Below, piece by piece: positions 52,962 to 60,990 of a stretch of 64,000 bases of DNA. The first letter of the stretch is position 1, and each line of letters begins with the position of its first letter. A program made the position numbers and the translations under genes. The notes under the pieces were generated by a model that was not told the origin of the DNA, ran no database searches, and worked only from the letters and a program-made list of their open reading frames with translations. Location of the stretch: positions 558,001-622,000 of the forward strand of contig CAVSCX010000011.1 of the NCBI GenBank assembly GCA_963726615.1. Reading direction: 5' to 3'. Source of the DNA: CAWDZK01 sp963726615 (GTDB lineage Bacteria; Actinomycetota; Actinomycetes; JACCUZ01).

Positions 52962-55058
52962 TCAGGCGTCGATGGCGTCGCGGTCGATGCGGGACGCGCC
53001 GGCCACGATGAAGTCCCGCCGCGGGCTGACGTCGTTGCCCATGAGCAGCTCGAAGGCCTGCTCGGCGACATCGACGTCGCCGAGGGTGACCTTGCGCAGC
53101 ATGCGGCGCCGGGGGTCCATCGTCGTCTCGGCCAGCTGGTTGGCGTCCATCTCCCCGAGCCCCTTGTAACGCTGGATCGGCTCCTTGTAGCGCTTGCCGC
53201 GGCGTTGCAGGTCGGCGAGCGTCTTGCGCATCTGCACCTCGGTGTAGGTGTAGATCACCTCGTTCTTCTTGCCGCCGCCGGTGACGACCTCGATGCGGTG
53301 CAGCGGCGGGACGGCCGCGAAGACCCGGCCCGACTCCACCATCGGCCGCATGTAGCGATAGAAGAGCGTGAGCAGAAGGCAGCGGATGTGGGCTCCGTCC
53401 ACGTCGGCGTCTGCCATCAGGATGACCCGCCCGTAGCGTGCGTTCGCGAGGTCGAAGGTCCGGCCCGACCCGGCCCCGATCACCTGGATGATCGCGGCGC
53501 ACTCGGTGTTCTTCAGCATGTCCGAGAGCGACGCCTTCTGCACGTTGAGGATCTTGCCCCTGATCGGGAGCAGGGCCTGGACCTCGGAGTCCCGGGCCAT
53601 CTTGGCGGTGCCGAGGGCGGAGTCGCCCTCGACGATGAACAGCTCGCTGCGCTCGACGTCGTCGCTGCGGCAGTCGGCCAGCTTGGCCGGCAGCGAGGAG
53701 GTCTCGAGGGCGTTCTTACGACGCTGCAGCTCCTTGTGCTGGCGTGCCGCGATGCGGGTACGGGCAGCGGCGGCGACCTTGTCCAGGACCGCCTTGGCCG
53801 CAGCCTTCCCACCCCGCTTGGGGTTGGTGAGCGCCGCCTTGAGCTCCTTGCTCACGACGGACGCGACGATGCGGGAGGCGGCGGACGTGCCGAGGACCTC
53901 CTTGGTCTGGCCCTCGAACTGCGGCTCGGCGAGCCGGACGGTGATGATCGCGGTCAGCCCCTCGAGGATGTCGTCCTTGACGACGTCGTCCTCGGCCGCG
54001 CGCAGCACCCGTTGGGCCCGCAGCACCTCGTTGAGGGTCTTGGTGAGGGACCGTTCGAAACCCTGGACGTGGGTGCCGCCCTTGGGTGTGGCGATGATGT
54101 TGACGTAGGAGCGGACCGTGGAGTCGTAGCCGGTCCCCCAGCGGAGCGCGACGTCGACGTCGAGCTCGCGCTGCACGTCGGTCGAGGTCATGTGGCCCTT
54201 GTCGTCGAGGACCGGCACGGTCTCGGTGAAGCCGCCGGAGCCATGCAGCCGGAGCGTGTCGCTCACCGCCTGGTCCGGCGCGAGGAACTCGCAGAACTCG
54301 CTGATGCCACCCTCGAAGCGGAACGTCTCGGTGGCCGGCTCGGCGCCGCGGGCGTCCCGCACCACCAGGGTGAGGCCGGGGACGAGGAAGGCCGTCTGTC
54401 GGGCCCTGTTGTGCAGCTCGTCGATCGAGATCGACGCGTCCTTGAGGAAGATCTGCCGGTCCGGCCAGTAGCGGACGCGGGTGCCCGTTCGCTTCTTGGC
54501 GACCTTCCCGGTGACGCGCAGCCCTGAGCCCTCCACGAAGGGCGAGTCGGGGGTGCCGTTGCCGAACGTGCCCGGGGCGCCGCGCCGGAAGCTCATCGCG
54601 TGCGTCTTCCCGCCGCGGTCCACCTCGACGTCCAGACGGACCGAGAGCGCGTTGACGACCGAGGCCCCGACCCCGTGCAGGCCACCAGTGGCGGCATAGG
54701 ACCCGCCGCCGAACTTGCCCCCGGCGTGCAACCGGGTCATCACCACCTCGACCCCGGACAGCCCGGTCCGTGGCTCGATGTCGACCGGGATGCCCCGGCC
54801 GTCGTCGCGGACTTCCACTGAGCCGTCCGGGTGAAGGTCCACCTCGACGCGGGTGCAGTGCCCACCGAGCGCCTCGTCGACCGCGTTGTCGATGATCTCC
54901 CACAGGCAGTGGATCAAGCCCCGGGAGTCGGTGGACCCGATGTACATGCCGGGCCGCTTGCGGACGGCCTCCAGACCCTCCAGGACCAGCAGGTTTCGCG
55001 CGTTGTAGGCGTCCGGCTCGAACTCGCCGTCACTGCGGGCGTGGAGCGTCTGGGTCAC
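52962..55058 (-). CDS. parE: type IIA topoisomerase subunit B (ParE/GyrB family)
   Basis: The B subunit binds and hydrolyses ATP to drive strand passage with the A subunit. The 698-residue protein has a GHKL ATPase site (EIIDNAVDEALGG near residue 54, DDGRGIPVDI, and GLHGVGASVVNALS). The Toprim metal site is EGDSALG, PIRGKILNV and LMADADVDGAHIRCLL. The length and the missing insertion of proteobacterial GyrB fit ParE or actinobacterial GyrB. GTG 55058 (MTQTLHARSDGEF) is the first plausible start. The partner at 46139-48613 is on the opposite strand, with three minus-strand genes and the HD regulator between them. Confidence 0.92.
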   Translation of the reverse strand: MTQTLHARSDGEFEPDAYNARNLLVLEGLEAVRKRPGMYIGSTDSRGLIHCLWEIIDNAVDEALGGHCTRVEVDLHPDGSVEVRDDGRGIPVDIEPRTGLSGVEVVMTRLHAGGKFGGGSYAATGGLHGVGASVVNALSVRLDVEVDRGGKTHAMSFRRGAPGTFGNGTPDSPFVEGSGLRVTGKVAKKRTGTRVRYWPDRQIFLKDASISIDELHNRARQTAFLVPGLTLVVRDARGAEPATETFRFEGGISEFCEFLAPDQAVSDTLRLHGSGGFTETVPVLDDKGHMTSTDVQRELDVDVALRWGTGYDSTVRSYVNIIATPKGGTHVQGFERSLTKTLNEVLRAQRVLRAAEDDVVKDDILEGLTAIITVRLAEPQFEGQTKEVLGTSAASRIVASVVSKELKAALTNPKRGGKAAAKAVLDKVAAAARTRIAARQHKELQRRKNALETSSLPAKLADCRSDDVERSELFIVEGDSALGTAKMARDSEVQALLPIRGKILNVQKASLSDMLKNTECAAIIQVIGAGSGRTFDLANARYGRVILMADADVDGAHIRCLLLTLFYRYMRPMVESGRVFAAVPPLHRIEVVTGGGKKNEVIYTYTEVQMRKTLADLQRRGKRYKEPIQRYKGLGEMDANQLAETTMDPRRRMLRKVTLGDVDVAEQAFELLMGNDVSPRRDFIVAGASRIDRDAIDA

Positions 55059-55216
55059 CCACCGAGGCTACCGGCGGCCCGGGACAGGCTCCGGCCGACG
55101 CCCACCGCGACACGCCGTGACCCACCTGTGACGGCGAACGCGTTCTTCCTGCTGTGAGATGGGCAACTATGGAATGGTCGGCTACGCGGAGAGCGAACCC
55201 CTACCCTGGGGGTTAC

Positions 55217-55245
55217 GGGAACGAACTGGCGTAGACGGAGTGTTG
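55217..55245 (+). promoter_or_regulatory. SigR/SigH-type promoter candidate before the DUF7455 gene
   Basis: GGGAAC (55217-55222) and GTTG (55242-55245) are 19 bases apart, close to the GGAAT-N18/19-GTT pattern of thiol-stress sigma factors. A short inverted repeat, AACCCC/GGGGTT (55196-55214), lies just upstream. The gene begins 47 bases after the -10. The match is by eye only. Confidence 0.4.
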
Positions 55246-55292
55246 AGTAGAGCATCCACAGCTCCACCGCACCGACGAGAAGAGAGGGCGAC

Positions 55293-55517
55293 GTGACTTC
55301 TGCACTTGCCTCGCACCCTCCCCTGACCGCTGCTGACCGCTGCGACCGCTGCGGCGCGCAGGCCTACATCCGCGTCACCATGCCCTCCGGCGGCGAGCTG
55401 CTGTTCTGCGCGCACCACGGCCACGCCCACGAGACCAAGCTGCGCGAGCTCGAGGCGAAGATCCACGACGACAGCTCGCAGCTGACCGGGACCCCGGCCA
55501 CCGATCCGGATCGCTGA
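55293..55517 (+). CDS. DUF7455 zinc-ribbon-like small protein
   Basis: The 74-residue protein contains two cysteine/histidine pairs, DRCDRCGAQAYIRV (CX2C) and LLFCAHHGHAHE (C-X-HH-X-H), which probably bind zinc. The gene sits beside parE in Streptomyces as I recall, and the family is restricted to Actinobacteria; the function is unknown. GTG 55293 is preceded by GAGAGGG. A strong terminator follows 16 bases after the stop, so this is a monocistronic unit, possibly under redox control given the promoter candidate. Confidence 0.9.
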   Translation: MTSALASHPPLTAADRCDRCGAQAYIRVTMPSGGELLFCAHHGHAHETKLRELEAKIHDDSSQLTGTPATDPDR

Positions 55518-55532
55518 CCGCTGCACGTACGT

Positions 55533-55568
55533 GCCGAGAGGCCCCGGACCCGTCCGGGGCCTCTCGGC
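55533..55568 (+). terminator. terminator of the DUF7455 gene
   Basis: GCCGAGAGGCCCCGGAC (55533-55549) and GTCCGGGGCCTCTCGGC (55552-55568) are perfect 17-base arms with only 2 bases between, so the tip will open into a small loop. It starts 16 bases after the stop. No U-run follows. Confidence 0.85.
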
Positions 55569-55582
55569 GTCTACGCCGGACC

Positions 55583-55700
55583 TGATGCGGTTGCATCACA
55601 TTGGTGTCGAGCGACAGACGGACCGCAGCGACGGTTCAGTTCCGGCAACCCTCCGTCGACGTAGCGGCAGACATCCGTCGGTGAACAGGATCGGACACGC
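55583..55700 (+). promoter_or_regulatory. structured leader before the secreted-protein pair
   Basis: A palindrome, TGATGC-GGTT-GCATCA, lies at 55583-55598. Farther on, CGACGG (55629-55634) can pair either with CCGTCG at 55652-55657 or with CCGTCG at 55675-55680, and GTTCA (55634-55638) with TGAAC (55682-55686). A CCGGCAACC segment (55642-55650) recalls SAM riboswitch cores but the rest does not match. It may be an RNA switch or only an operator region. Confidence 0.3.
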
Positions 55701-56189
55701 ATGTCTGCACATCGCACGAGCAGCTCATCAGGTCGGCGCGGACGGGTGTCGCTCGTCGCCTGGGTGGTGGCTCTCACCCTCCCAGCGGGCGCTGCCTGGG
55801 CTCTCTGGTCTGCCACCGGCACCGGCTCCGGAGCCGGCCAGGCACGCTCCGCGCAGTCCCTCACCGTCTCGGCAGGGGCGGCGACCGCGAGCCTCTACCC
55901 GGGTGCCACCGGGAATCTGAGCTTCTCGGTCACCAACCCCAACCCGTACCCGGTCACCGTGACCGCGGGCACGGCGAGCGCCGTCACGTCCGTGACCGGT
56001 GGCGCGGGCAGCTGTGCCGCCTCGGACTTCACCCTCGGCGCCGGAACCGTCGCCGCGACGCCGGTGGCAGCCGGGGCCACCGCCTCAGTGGCACTGGTGG
56101 GCGCGATCACGATGAAGACGACCGCCGGCGACGGCTGCCAGGGCGCCGATGTCACCGTCTCGGCGACCTTGACCGGCAGCCAGTCGTAG
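55701..56189 (+). CDS. secreted/surface beta-sandwich protein with N-terminal signal anchor
   Basis: The 162-residue product has a basic N-terminus and one hydrophobic segment (VSLVAWVVALTLPAGAAWALW). A Thr/Ala/Gly-rich beta-type domain follows, with ATASLYPGATGNLSFSVTNP at its start. Two or three cysteines (GSCAASDFT, DGCQGADVT) could form a disulphide. It resembles secreted proteins of SipW/camelysin-type clusters, though no signal peptidase is nearby. It is 7 bases upstream of the next secreted-protein gene and in the same operon. Confidence 0.75.
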   Translation: MSAHRTSSSSGRRGRVSLVAWVVALTLPAGAAWALWSATGTGSGAGQARSAQSLTVSAGAATASLYPGATGNLSFSVTNPNPYPVTVTAGTASAVTSVTGGAGSCAASDFTLGAGTVAATPVAAGATASVALVGAITMKTTAGDGCQGADVTVSATLTGSQS

Positions 56190-56196
56190 GACCGGG

Positions 56197-56619
56197 ATGC
56201 GCCGAGGGCGTGCCACCGGCATCGCGGCGGGTGTCGGGCTGCTGCTTGCCGGCCTCGTCGCCGGGCCGGCCACGGCCTCATGGAGCTCCGCGTCGACGGG
56301 CAACGGCCGGGCGACGGCACACGTCCTGCCCGCCGTGGGAGGCCCGGTGAGCGCCGACTGCGCCGGCGGGAGCACCGTCCGCGTCGCCTGGTCGGCCAGC
56401 ACCCTGGCCACCGGGTACGACGTGCAGCGCTCCGCCGACCTGGGCATCAGCTGGACGACGGTCCGCAGTACGGCCGGCACCTCGTTCGACGACACTGCTG
56501 CCGGGCTGCTCAACGTCACACTGCGCTGGCGGGTCGTCGCCACGCGCAACGCCTGGCGAGCAGCGCCGTCGCCGGCGTCGCCGTCGCGCACGATCAGCGG
56601 CCTCGGCCTCTGTCTCTGA
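56197..56619 (+). CDS. secreted protein with fibronectin-type-III-like fold
   Basis: The 140-residue protein has a Sec signal peptide (ATGIAAGVGLLLAGLVAG, cleaved near ATASWSS). A beta-sandwich segment includes STVRVAWSASTLATGYDVQR, SADLGISWTTVRSTAG and LRWRVVATRNAWR, which resembles a fibronectin type III repeat. The W-S-S-A-S start after the signal is shared with secreted pilus-like or surface proteins of Actinobacteria. It is transcribed with the gene 7 bases upstream. The function is unknown; a surface-binding or structural role is inferred. Confidence 0.75.
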   Translation: MRRGRATGIAAGVGLLLAGLVAGPATASWSSASTGNGRATAHVLPAVGGPVSADCAGGSTVRVAWSASTLATGYDVQRSADLGISWTTVRSTAGTSFDDTAAGLLNVTLRWRVVATRNAWRAAPSPASPSRTISGLGLCL

Positions 56620-56702
56620 GTCGCGGGCCGGGGGCGGCCCGGGCACGCCGGGCCGGCCGGGCGGGCAGTTTCCCGGGCAGCCCAGCGGGAAGTCGTCCGG
56701 AC

Positions 56703-56813
56703 ATGATCTGGCGCTGGGTGTGGCGGACGGTGGCACTCTTCCTCGGCCGCAAGGCCTGGTCGGCCTGGCAGCGCCACAGGCAGGAAGGCTCCACGCCGGA
56801 CCGACAGCGCTGA
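56703..56813 (+). CDS. short basic/tryptophan-rich peptide gene, 36 aa
   Basis: ATG 56703 opens MIWRWVWRTVALFLGRKAWS and continues to 36 residues, ending in a basic, polar tail. Five Trp and nine Arg make it amphipathic and membrane-active in appearance. It lies 55 bases upstream of the DUF2183 gene on the same strand. No ribosome-binding site is clear. It could be a real small protein or a chance frame. Confidence 0.45.
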   Translation: MIWRWVWRTVALFLGRKAWSAWQRHRQEGSTPDRQR

Positions 56814-56868
56814 CCCGGTCACGCCCACCCGGCCACCGGCGGCCCCCGGCTGCTGACAGGCTGGGGCC

Positions 56869-57906
56869 GTGAACCTCGCAGTGCGGGTGGCCGGCCTGGA
56901 GCGGGGGGTCGAGATGCGCCTGGCCAGGCTGCTCTGGCGACGCGGCTGGCGGGTGCGGCTGCTGGCGTTCACGTCGTACGGCGTGGCCGCCGGGCCCGGC
57001 CACCCCGGCTGGGCCCGGCTCATCGGCCGCGCCCTGCTCACCGGGACACCCGGCCCGGAGGCCGAGCTCGTCCGCGGCTGGCGACGGTTCATGACCATCC
57101 CGCTCGAAGGTGTCCCGGTCGAGGTCGACGTGGGCGGGGTGACGGCGTCCGTGCGCACCGGACCCGGCGGCTACGTCGACCACGTCGTGGCGGCTGACCT
57201 GTCGCCGGGCTGGCACGAGGTCACCCTGGCCAGCACCCACGGCGAGGTCGCTGACGGCCGGGTCCGGGTGGTCGGCCCGGACGAGACAGCCGGCCTGGTG
57301 AGCGACATCGACGACACCGTCCTGGTGACCGCGCTCCCCCGGCCGGTTCGCGCCTTCTGGAACACCTTCGTGCGGCACGAGTCGGCCCGCCGCCCGGTCC
57401 CGGGCATGCCCGAGCTGTTCGCGCGCCTGGGCGCGGCCGACACGTTCACGGCGTACGTCTCGACCGGCCCGTGGAACGTCGCCCCCAGCCTGCAGCGGTT
57501 CCTCGCCCGGCACGACTACCCGGCGGGACCGCTGCTGATGACCGACTGGGGGCCGAGCGACGAACGCTGGTTCCGGTCCGGGCGCCAGCACAAGCACGAC
57601 GCCCTGCGCCAGCTCCTCGCCGATCTCCCGCAGCTCACCTGGACCCTGGTCGGCGACGACGGTCAGCACGACCCGGCGCTCTACGACGACCTGGTGGCCG
57701 AGCACCCGGACCGGGTGGGGCTCGTGCTCATCCGCCAGCTGTCCGAGGCCGAGCAGCTGCTGACGCACGGCACGCCGACCACCCTGCCCGGCGAGGGCGC
57801 GCACGAGCGGCCCCGCCGGCCCGGCGTCCCCGTGCTGCGCGGACCGGACGGGCACGCCCTGCTGGCCGCCGTGGCCGGCGAGGGTGCCGACGCCGGGGAT
57901 CCTTGA
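56869..57906 (+). CDS. App1/DUF2183-family phosphatase
   Basis: The 345-residue protein has the C-terminal domain of App1-type phosphatidate phosphatases (DUF2183). The HAD motif is GLVSDIDDTVLVTAL (about 140-154), the second-motif region is TAYVSTGPWNVAPSL, the Lys/Asp region includes SGRQHKHDALRQLL, and LVGDDGQHDPALYDDL carries the last Asp pair. It likely dephosphorylates a lipid or small phosphate ester at the membrane. There is no signal peptide. GTG 56869 begins MNLAVRVAGLERGVEMRLAR. Confidence 0.9.
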   Translation: MNLAVRVAGLERGVEMRLARLLWRRGWRVRLLAFTSYGVAAGPGHPGWARLIGRALLTGTPGPEAELVRGWRRFMTIPLEGVPVEVDVGGVTASVRTGPGGYVDHVVAADLSPGWHEVTLASTHGEVADGRVRVVGPDETAGLVSDIDDTVLVTALPRPVRAFWNTFVRHESARRPVPGMPELFARLGAADTFTAYVSTGPWNVAPSLQRFLARHDYPAGPLLMTDWGPSDERWFRSGRQHKHDALRQLLADLPQLTWTLVGDDGQHDPALYDDLVAEHPDRVGLVLIRQLSEAEQLLTHGTPTTLPGEGAHERPRRPGVPVLRGPDGHALLAAVAGEGADAGDP

Positions 57907-57962
57907 CGAGATCCTTGCCGACCGGGAGACGTCAGCGCGACCGGGCCGGGTAGCAGCCCATC

Positions 57963-58121
57963 GTGGCCGAGGGGAACGGGGACGGCGCCGGGGAGCGACG
58001 ACGCCGACGGGAGGACGTGCTGCGCCGGCGGGCCCAGCGCCGGCCGCGGCGGGGCGACCTGCTCCGGCGGCTCGACGAACTGGCCCATCGGCGGGCCCGG
58101 CGGCGCGGCCGCGACACCTGA
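57963..58121 (+). CDS. possible small arginine-rich protein, 52 aa
   Basis: A GTG start at 57963 opens a 52-codon frame: MAEGNGDGAGERRRRREDVL, then a very basic sequence with about 20 Arg and an amphipathic helix (RRGDLLRRLDELAHRR). It stops 18 bases before the convergent deacetylase stop. The composition also fits a GC-rich chance frame, so this call is weak. Confidence 0.35.
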   Translation: MAEGNGDGAGERRRRREDVLRRRAQRRPRRGDLLRRLDELAHRRARRRGRDT

Positions 58122-58139
58122 CCCGCGGCGGACGCGCTG

Positions 58140-59216
58140 TCAGTACGGGCGGGGCCGAAGGCCGCGGGTGCTCCCGAGCTCACCGCGACGGGCGGCCGGG
58201 AACGTCACGACCGACGGGTCGCCGTCGGAGGTGTACCGCCTCCGCGGGTGCGCGGCCAGCGAGTCCAGCCAGGCCGACGAGCCGAACCGGTGGTCGCTCC
58301 CGTGGCGGCCCTGCGACCGGATCCGGGGCACCCCCGCGGCGTCGAAGTCGCCCGAGTACGGCGAGGGCGCCGGGGCCGCTCCGACCAGGAACGCGGCGTC
58401 GAAGGAGTAGGTCGTGCCGCCCGACCTCCCGGACATCATCAGCCGGTGGCTGCGCGGCCGGATGCCGAAGGGCAGCGCCAGCGTCGACGCCGGGCCGCCG
58501 GTAGTGCGCCGGATGAGCCGCTCGTCTCCGGCCAGCTGCCGGCGAACGCGGGCGGGCGTGAGACCGCTCAGCGCCAGGTGGTCGAGCGTGTGGTTGCCGA
58601 CGTCGAAGCCGTGCTCCCGCAGCCAGCCCAGGTAGCGCGCCCCGCCGGGGTCGGCGAACGGGTCACGGTTGACGTAGAAGGTCGCTGTGGGGGTGAACCC
58701 CGGGTGCGCAGCGGCCACCGCCAGCAGGATCGCGACCGCGGTGCCGGCCTCCGGCCGGTCGCCACCGTCCAGGGTCAGCTGGGACCGGGTCGAGTCGTCG
58801 AAGGTGAGCACCACCGGGTGGGCCCCGGCCGGCAGGTCGAGGCGGCCGGCGGCGTAGTCGGCCGCGGTCACCGGGACGTATCCCTCGCGGGCCAGCCGCT
58901 CCAGCTCGGCGCGGAACGCGCGGGGGGTGATGTCGTAGATGCCGCGGGGGTGCGGCAGCACCTGGTGGTACATGAGCACCGGCACCTCGCCGAGCTCGTC
59001 GGGGTGACCCACCACCGGCCCCGCGGTGGCAGTGGGAGTCCCGGTACCCGAGGGGGAGGTCGACGGCGCCCCAGCCTCCACCGTGGGCGCCGGACGGCTC
59101 GGTGCGACCGAGGGGTCGGCACTGCCGGCCGGGCCAGGCTCGGCACGACCCGCACAACCCGCGAGCAGCGCGACGGCCACCGCGGCGGCAGGCCCCCAGC
59201 GGGCCGGGAACGACAT
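58140..59216 (-). CDS. polysaccharide deacetylase (NodB-type) lipoprotein
   Basis: The 358-residue protein carries a lipoprotein signal (VALLAGCAG) and a Ser/Pro/Thr-rich linker. A carbohydrate-esterase-4 domain follows: the catalytic Asp is in VVLTFDDSTRSQ, the metal His pair is in VGNHTLDHLALSG, and later motifs include STLALPFGIRP. It would remove acetyl groups from cell-wall or surface glycans outside the membrane. ATG 59216 gives MSFPARWGPAAAVAVALLAG. It is divergent, by 73 bases, from the DUF4015 gene, so the two are probably co-regulated. Confidence 0.92.
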   Translation of the reverse strand: MSFPARWGPAAAVAVALLAGCAGRAEPGPAGSADPSVAPSRPAPTVEAGAPSTSPSGTGTPTATAGPVVGHPDELGEVPVLMYHQVLPHPRGIYDITPRAFRAELERLAREGYVPVTAADYAAGRLDLPAGAHPVVLTFDDSTRSQLTLDGGDRPEAGTAVAILLAVAAAHPGFTPTATFYVNRDPFADPGGARYLGWLREHGFDVGNHTLDHLALSGLTPARVRRQLAGDERLIRRTTGGPASTLALPFGIRPRSHRLMMSGRSGGTTYSFDAAFLVGAAPAPSPYSGDFDAAGVPRIRSQGRHGSDHRFGSSAWLDSLAAHPRRRYTSDGDPSVVTFPAARRGELGSTRGLRPRPY

Positions 59217-59276
59217 GTGGCGAAGGTAGGGCGCCCGACACGCGGCGATGAAGACGAAACGCCGCGTCTGTCTGCC

Positions 59277-59289
59277 TAACATCGGTTCG
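59277..59289 (+). promoter_or_regulatory. -10 element suggesting a leaderless transcript
   Basis: TAACAT (59277-59282) fits the actinobacterial -10 pattern TANNNT, and only 7 bases separate it from the GTG at 59290. Transcription would then begin at or beside the start codon. There is no ribosome-binding site, which agrees. The -35 region is unclear. Confidence 0.4.
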
Positions 59290-60879
59290 GTGCCGCAACG
59301 TCCCCGCCGGATCCTCTGGCTGACCGCCGCGATCGCCGCGGTGGCCCTCGTCCTCGCCGGCGGCACGGCAGCGGCCGCGTGGTGGCCCCGGCCGGTGGCG
59401 GCCACGGTGACCGGCCTGCCGGCCCGCACGGCGCTCGGGGCCGCAGACGTGGGCGACCTGCGGATCCGGGTGCGGCCGACCGACGGCGTACGCCTGGCCG
59501 CGCTCACGGTGCAGCTGGACGGCCGCCGCGCGCGGACGGTCGCGGAGGGCCGGACGCTGGTGCTGCGGCCGGGCCGGCTCGCCGACGGGCCGCACGAGGT
59601 GGTCGTCCGGGTCACCGGCCGCGGTCCGTTCGGCAGCACCAGCTCCTCCCGGCACCGGTTCACGGTGGACACCACGCCGCCGTCGCTGCAGCTGCCGGAC
59701 CGCCTCGATGCCGGCAGCCTGCGGGCCGAGCTGGTGGTGACCGGTGCTGCTGTCGGGGCGGAGCGCGTGACCGTGAACGACAAGCCGGCTGTACTGGGCG
59801 GCGACCACAGGTTCGAGACGACACTGCCCTCACCCCCCGCAGCGGTGCAGGTGGTGGCGACCGACGCCGCCGGCAACTCGACCCGCGGCGAGGTGGCCGT
59901 CCACGTCCGGCACCCCCCCATGCGCGGCGTGCACATGACGGCGCTGGCCTGGACCGCGTCCTCGCTGCGCGAGCCCGTCCTGCGCCTGGCCCGGCAGGGC
60001 CGCATCGACACCGTCGAGCTGGACATCAAGGACGAGGACGGCATCGTCGGCTACGACTCGAAGGTGCCGATGGCCCGGCGCACCAAGGCCGCACGCGGCT
60101 ACTACGACGCCGCGAAGGTGATCGAGCAGCTGCACGCGATGAACGTCCGCGTCGTCGGGCGCATCGTCGCGTTCCGCGACCCGAGGCTCGGTCGCTGGGC
60201 CTGGCGGCACAGCCATCGCGACTGGCTGATCCAGACCCCGGGCGGGTCGCCGTACGGCGGGAAGTACGGCGCCTACTCGTTCACCAACCCCTTCAACGAG
60301 CAGGTACGCGGCTACAACGTCGCCCTGGCGACGGAGGCCGCCGAGCTCGGCTTCGACGACGTCCTCTACGACTACGTCCGCCGCCCGGACGGGGACCTGC
60401 GCAAGCTGCGCTTCCCCGGGCGCCGGGGCAGCCCGGAGGCTGCCATCGCCCGCTTCATGCAGGAGACCCGGGCCGCCGTGCGCGAGCGCGGCGCATTCCT
60501 CGGCGCATCGGTCTACGGCATCTCGGCGACCCGGCCGACCCAGATCGCCCAGGACATCCCGTTGATGGCGAAGAGCGCCGACTACATCGCGCCGATGGTC
60601 TACCCCTCGCACTGGGGACCCGGCGAGTACGGCGTGGCGAACCCGAACCGCTCGCCCTACCCGATCGTGCGGCGGTCGCTGGCCGACTTCCAGCGGCTGG
60701 TGCGCGACAGCGACACCCAGATCATGCCGTGGCTGCAGGACTTCTCCCTCGGTGTGACCTACGGCCCGACGCGGGTGCGGGCCCAGATCCGGGCCGCGCG
60801 CGACGCGGGCAGCGACTCTTTCCTGCTGTGGAACGCCGGCGCCCGGTACACCCGCACCGCACTCACGCCTCGGCCCTAG
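59290..60879 (+). CDS. putative glycoside hydrolase (DUF4015)
   Basis: The 529-residue protein has an N-terminal signal anchor (RILWLTAAIAAVALVLAGGT), then two Ig-like beta domains (about 45-215). A DUF4015 (GH13-like TIM-barrel) domain of about 310 residues follows, with RIDTVELDIKDEDGIVGYDS, RVVGRIVAFRDPRLGRW, DDVLYDYVRRPDGDL and AKSADYIAPMVYPSHWGPGEY. It is probably an exported glycan hydrolase. GTG 59290 is preferred; the ATG at 59248 lies upstream of the -10. It pairs with the divergent deacetylase, suggesting surface polysaccharide processing. Confidence 0.9.
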   Translation: MPQRPRRILWLTAAIAAVALVLAGGTAAAAWWPRPVAATVTGLPARTALGAADVGDLRIRVRPTDGVRLAALTVQLDGRRARTVAEGRTLVLRPGRLADGPHEVVVRVTGRGPFGSTSSSRHRFTVDTTPPSLQLPDRLDAGSLRAELVVTGAAVGAERVTVNDKPAVLGGDHRFETTLPSPPAAVQVVATDAAGNSTRGEVAVHVRHPPMRGVHMTALAWTASSLREPVLRLARQGRIDTVELDIKDEDGIVGYDSKVPMARRTKAARGYYDAAKVIEQLHAMNVRVVGRIVAFRDPRLGRWAWRHSHRDWLIQTPGGSPYGGKYGAYSFTNPFNEQVRGYNVALATEAAELGFDDVLYDYVRRPDGDLRKLRFPGRRGSPEAAIARFMQETRAAVRERGAFLGASVYGISATRPTQIAQDIPLMAKSADYIAPMVYPSHWGPGEYGVANPNRSPYPIVRRSLADFQRLVRDSDTQIMPWLQDFSLGVTYGPTRVRAQIRAARDAGSDSFLLWNAGARYTRTALTPRP

Positions 60880-60922
60880 TCGACCGTCAGCAGCCCGACA
60901 GAGCGGCCGCCTGCTCAGGTGG

Positions 60923-60950
60923 TGACGGGAGGTCGGACCGCTGCTAGGTT
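60923..60950 (+). promoter_or_regulatory. promoter candidate for the secreted protein at 60991
   Basis: TGACGG (60923-60928) and TAGGTT (60945-60950) are 16 bases apart, close to the housekeeping pattern of GC-rich Actinobacteria. They lie 40 bases upstream of the start codon, which also has AAAGG nearby. Confidence 0.4.
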
Positions 60951-60990
60951 CCGCGGCAGCGGCTCGCCGCTCCCGACGAAAGGGCCTGTC

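Noticed and set aside
46139..55058. Calling the topoisomerase pair gyrA and gyrB
   Set aside because: There is no dnaA/recF context, the A subunit has no clear GyrA-box, and the order fits the second type II topoisomerase of Streptomyces. The gyrase alternative remains possible if the genome has no other pair.
55600..55690. SAM riboswitch
   Set aside because: Only the CCGGCAACC word matches; the surrounding stems and the conserved 5' and 3' segments of SAM-I or SAM-IV are missing, and the gene behind it is not linked to sulphur metabolism.
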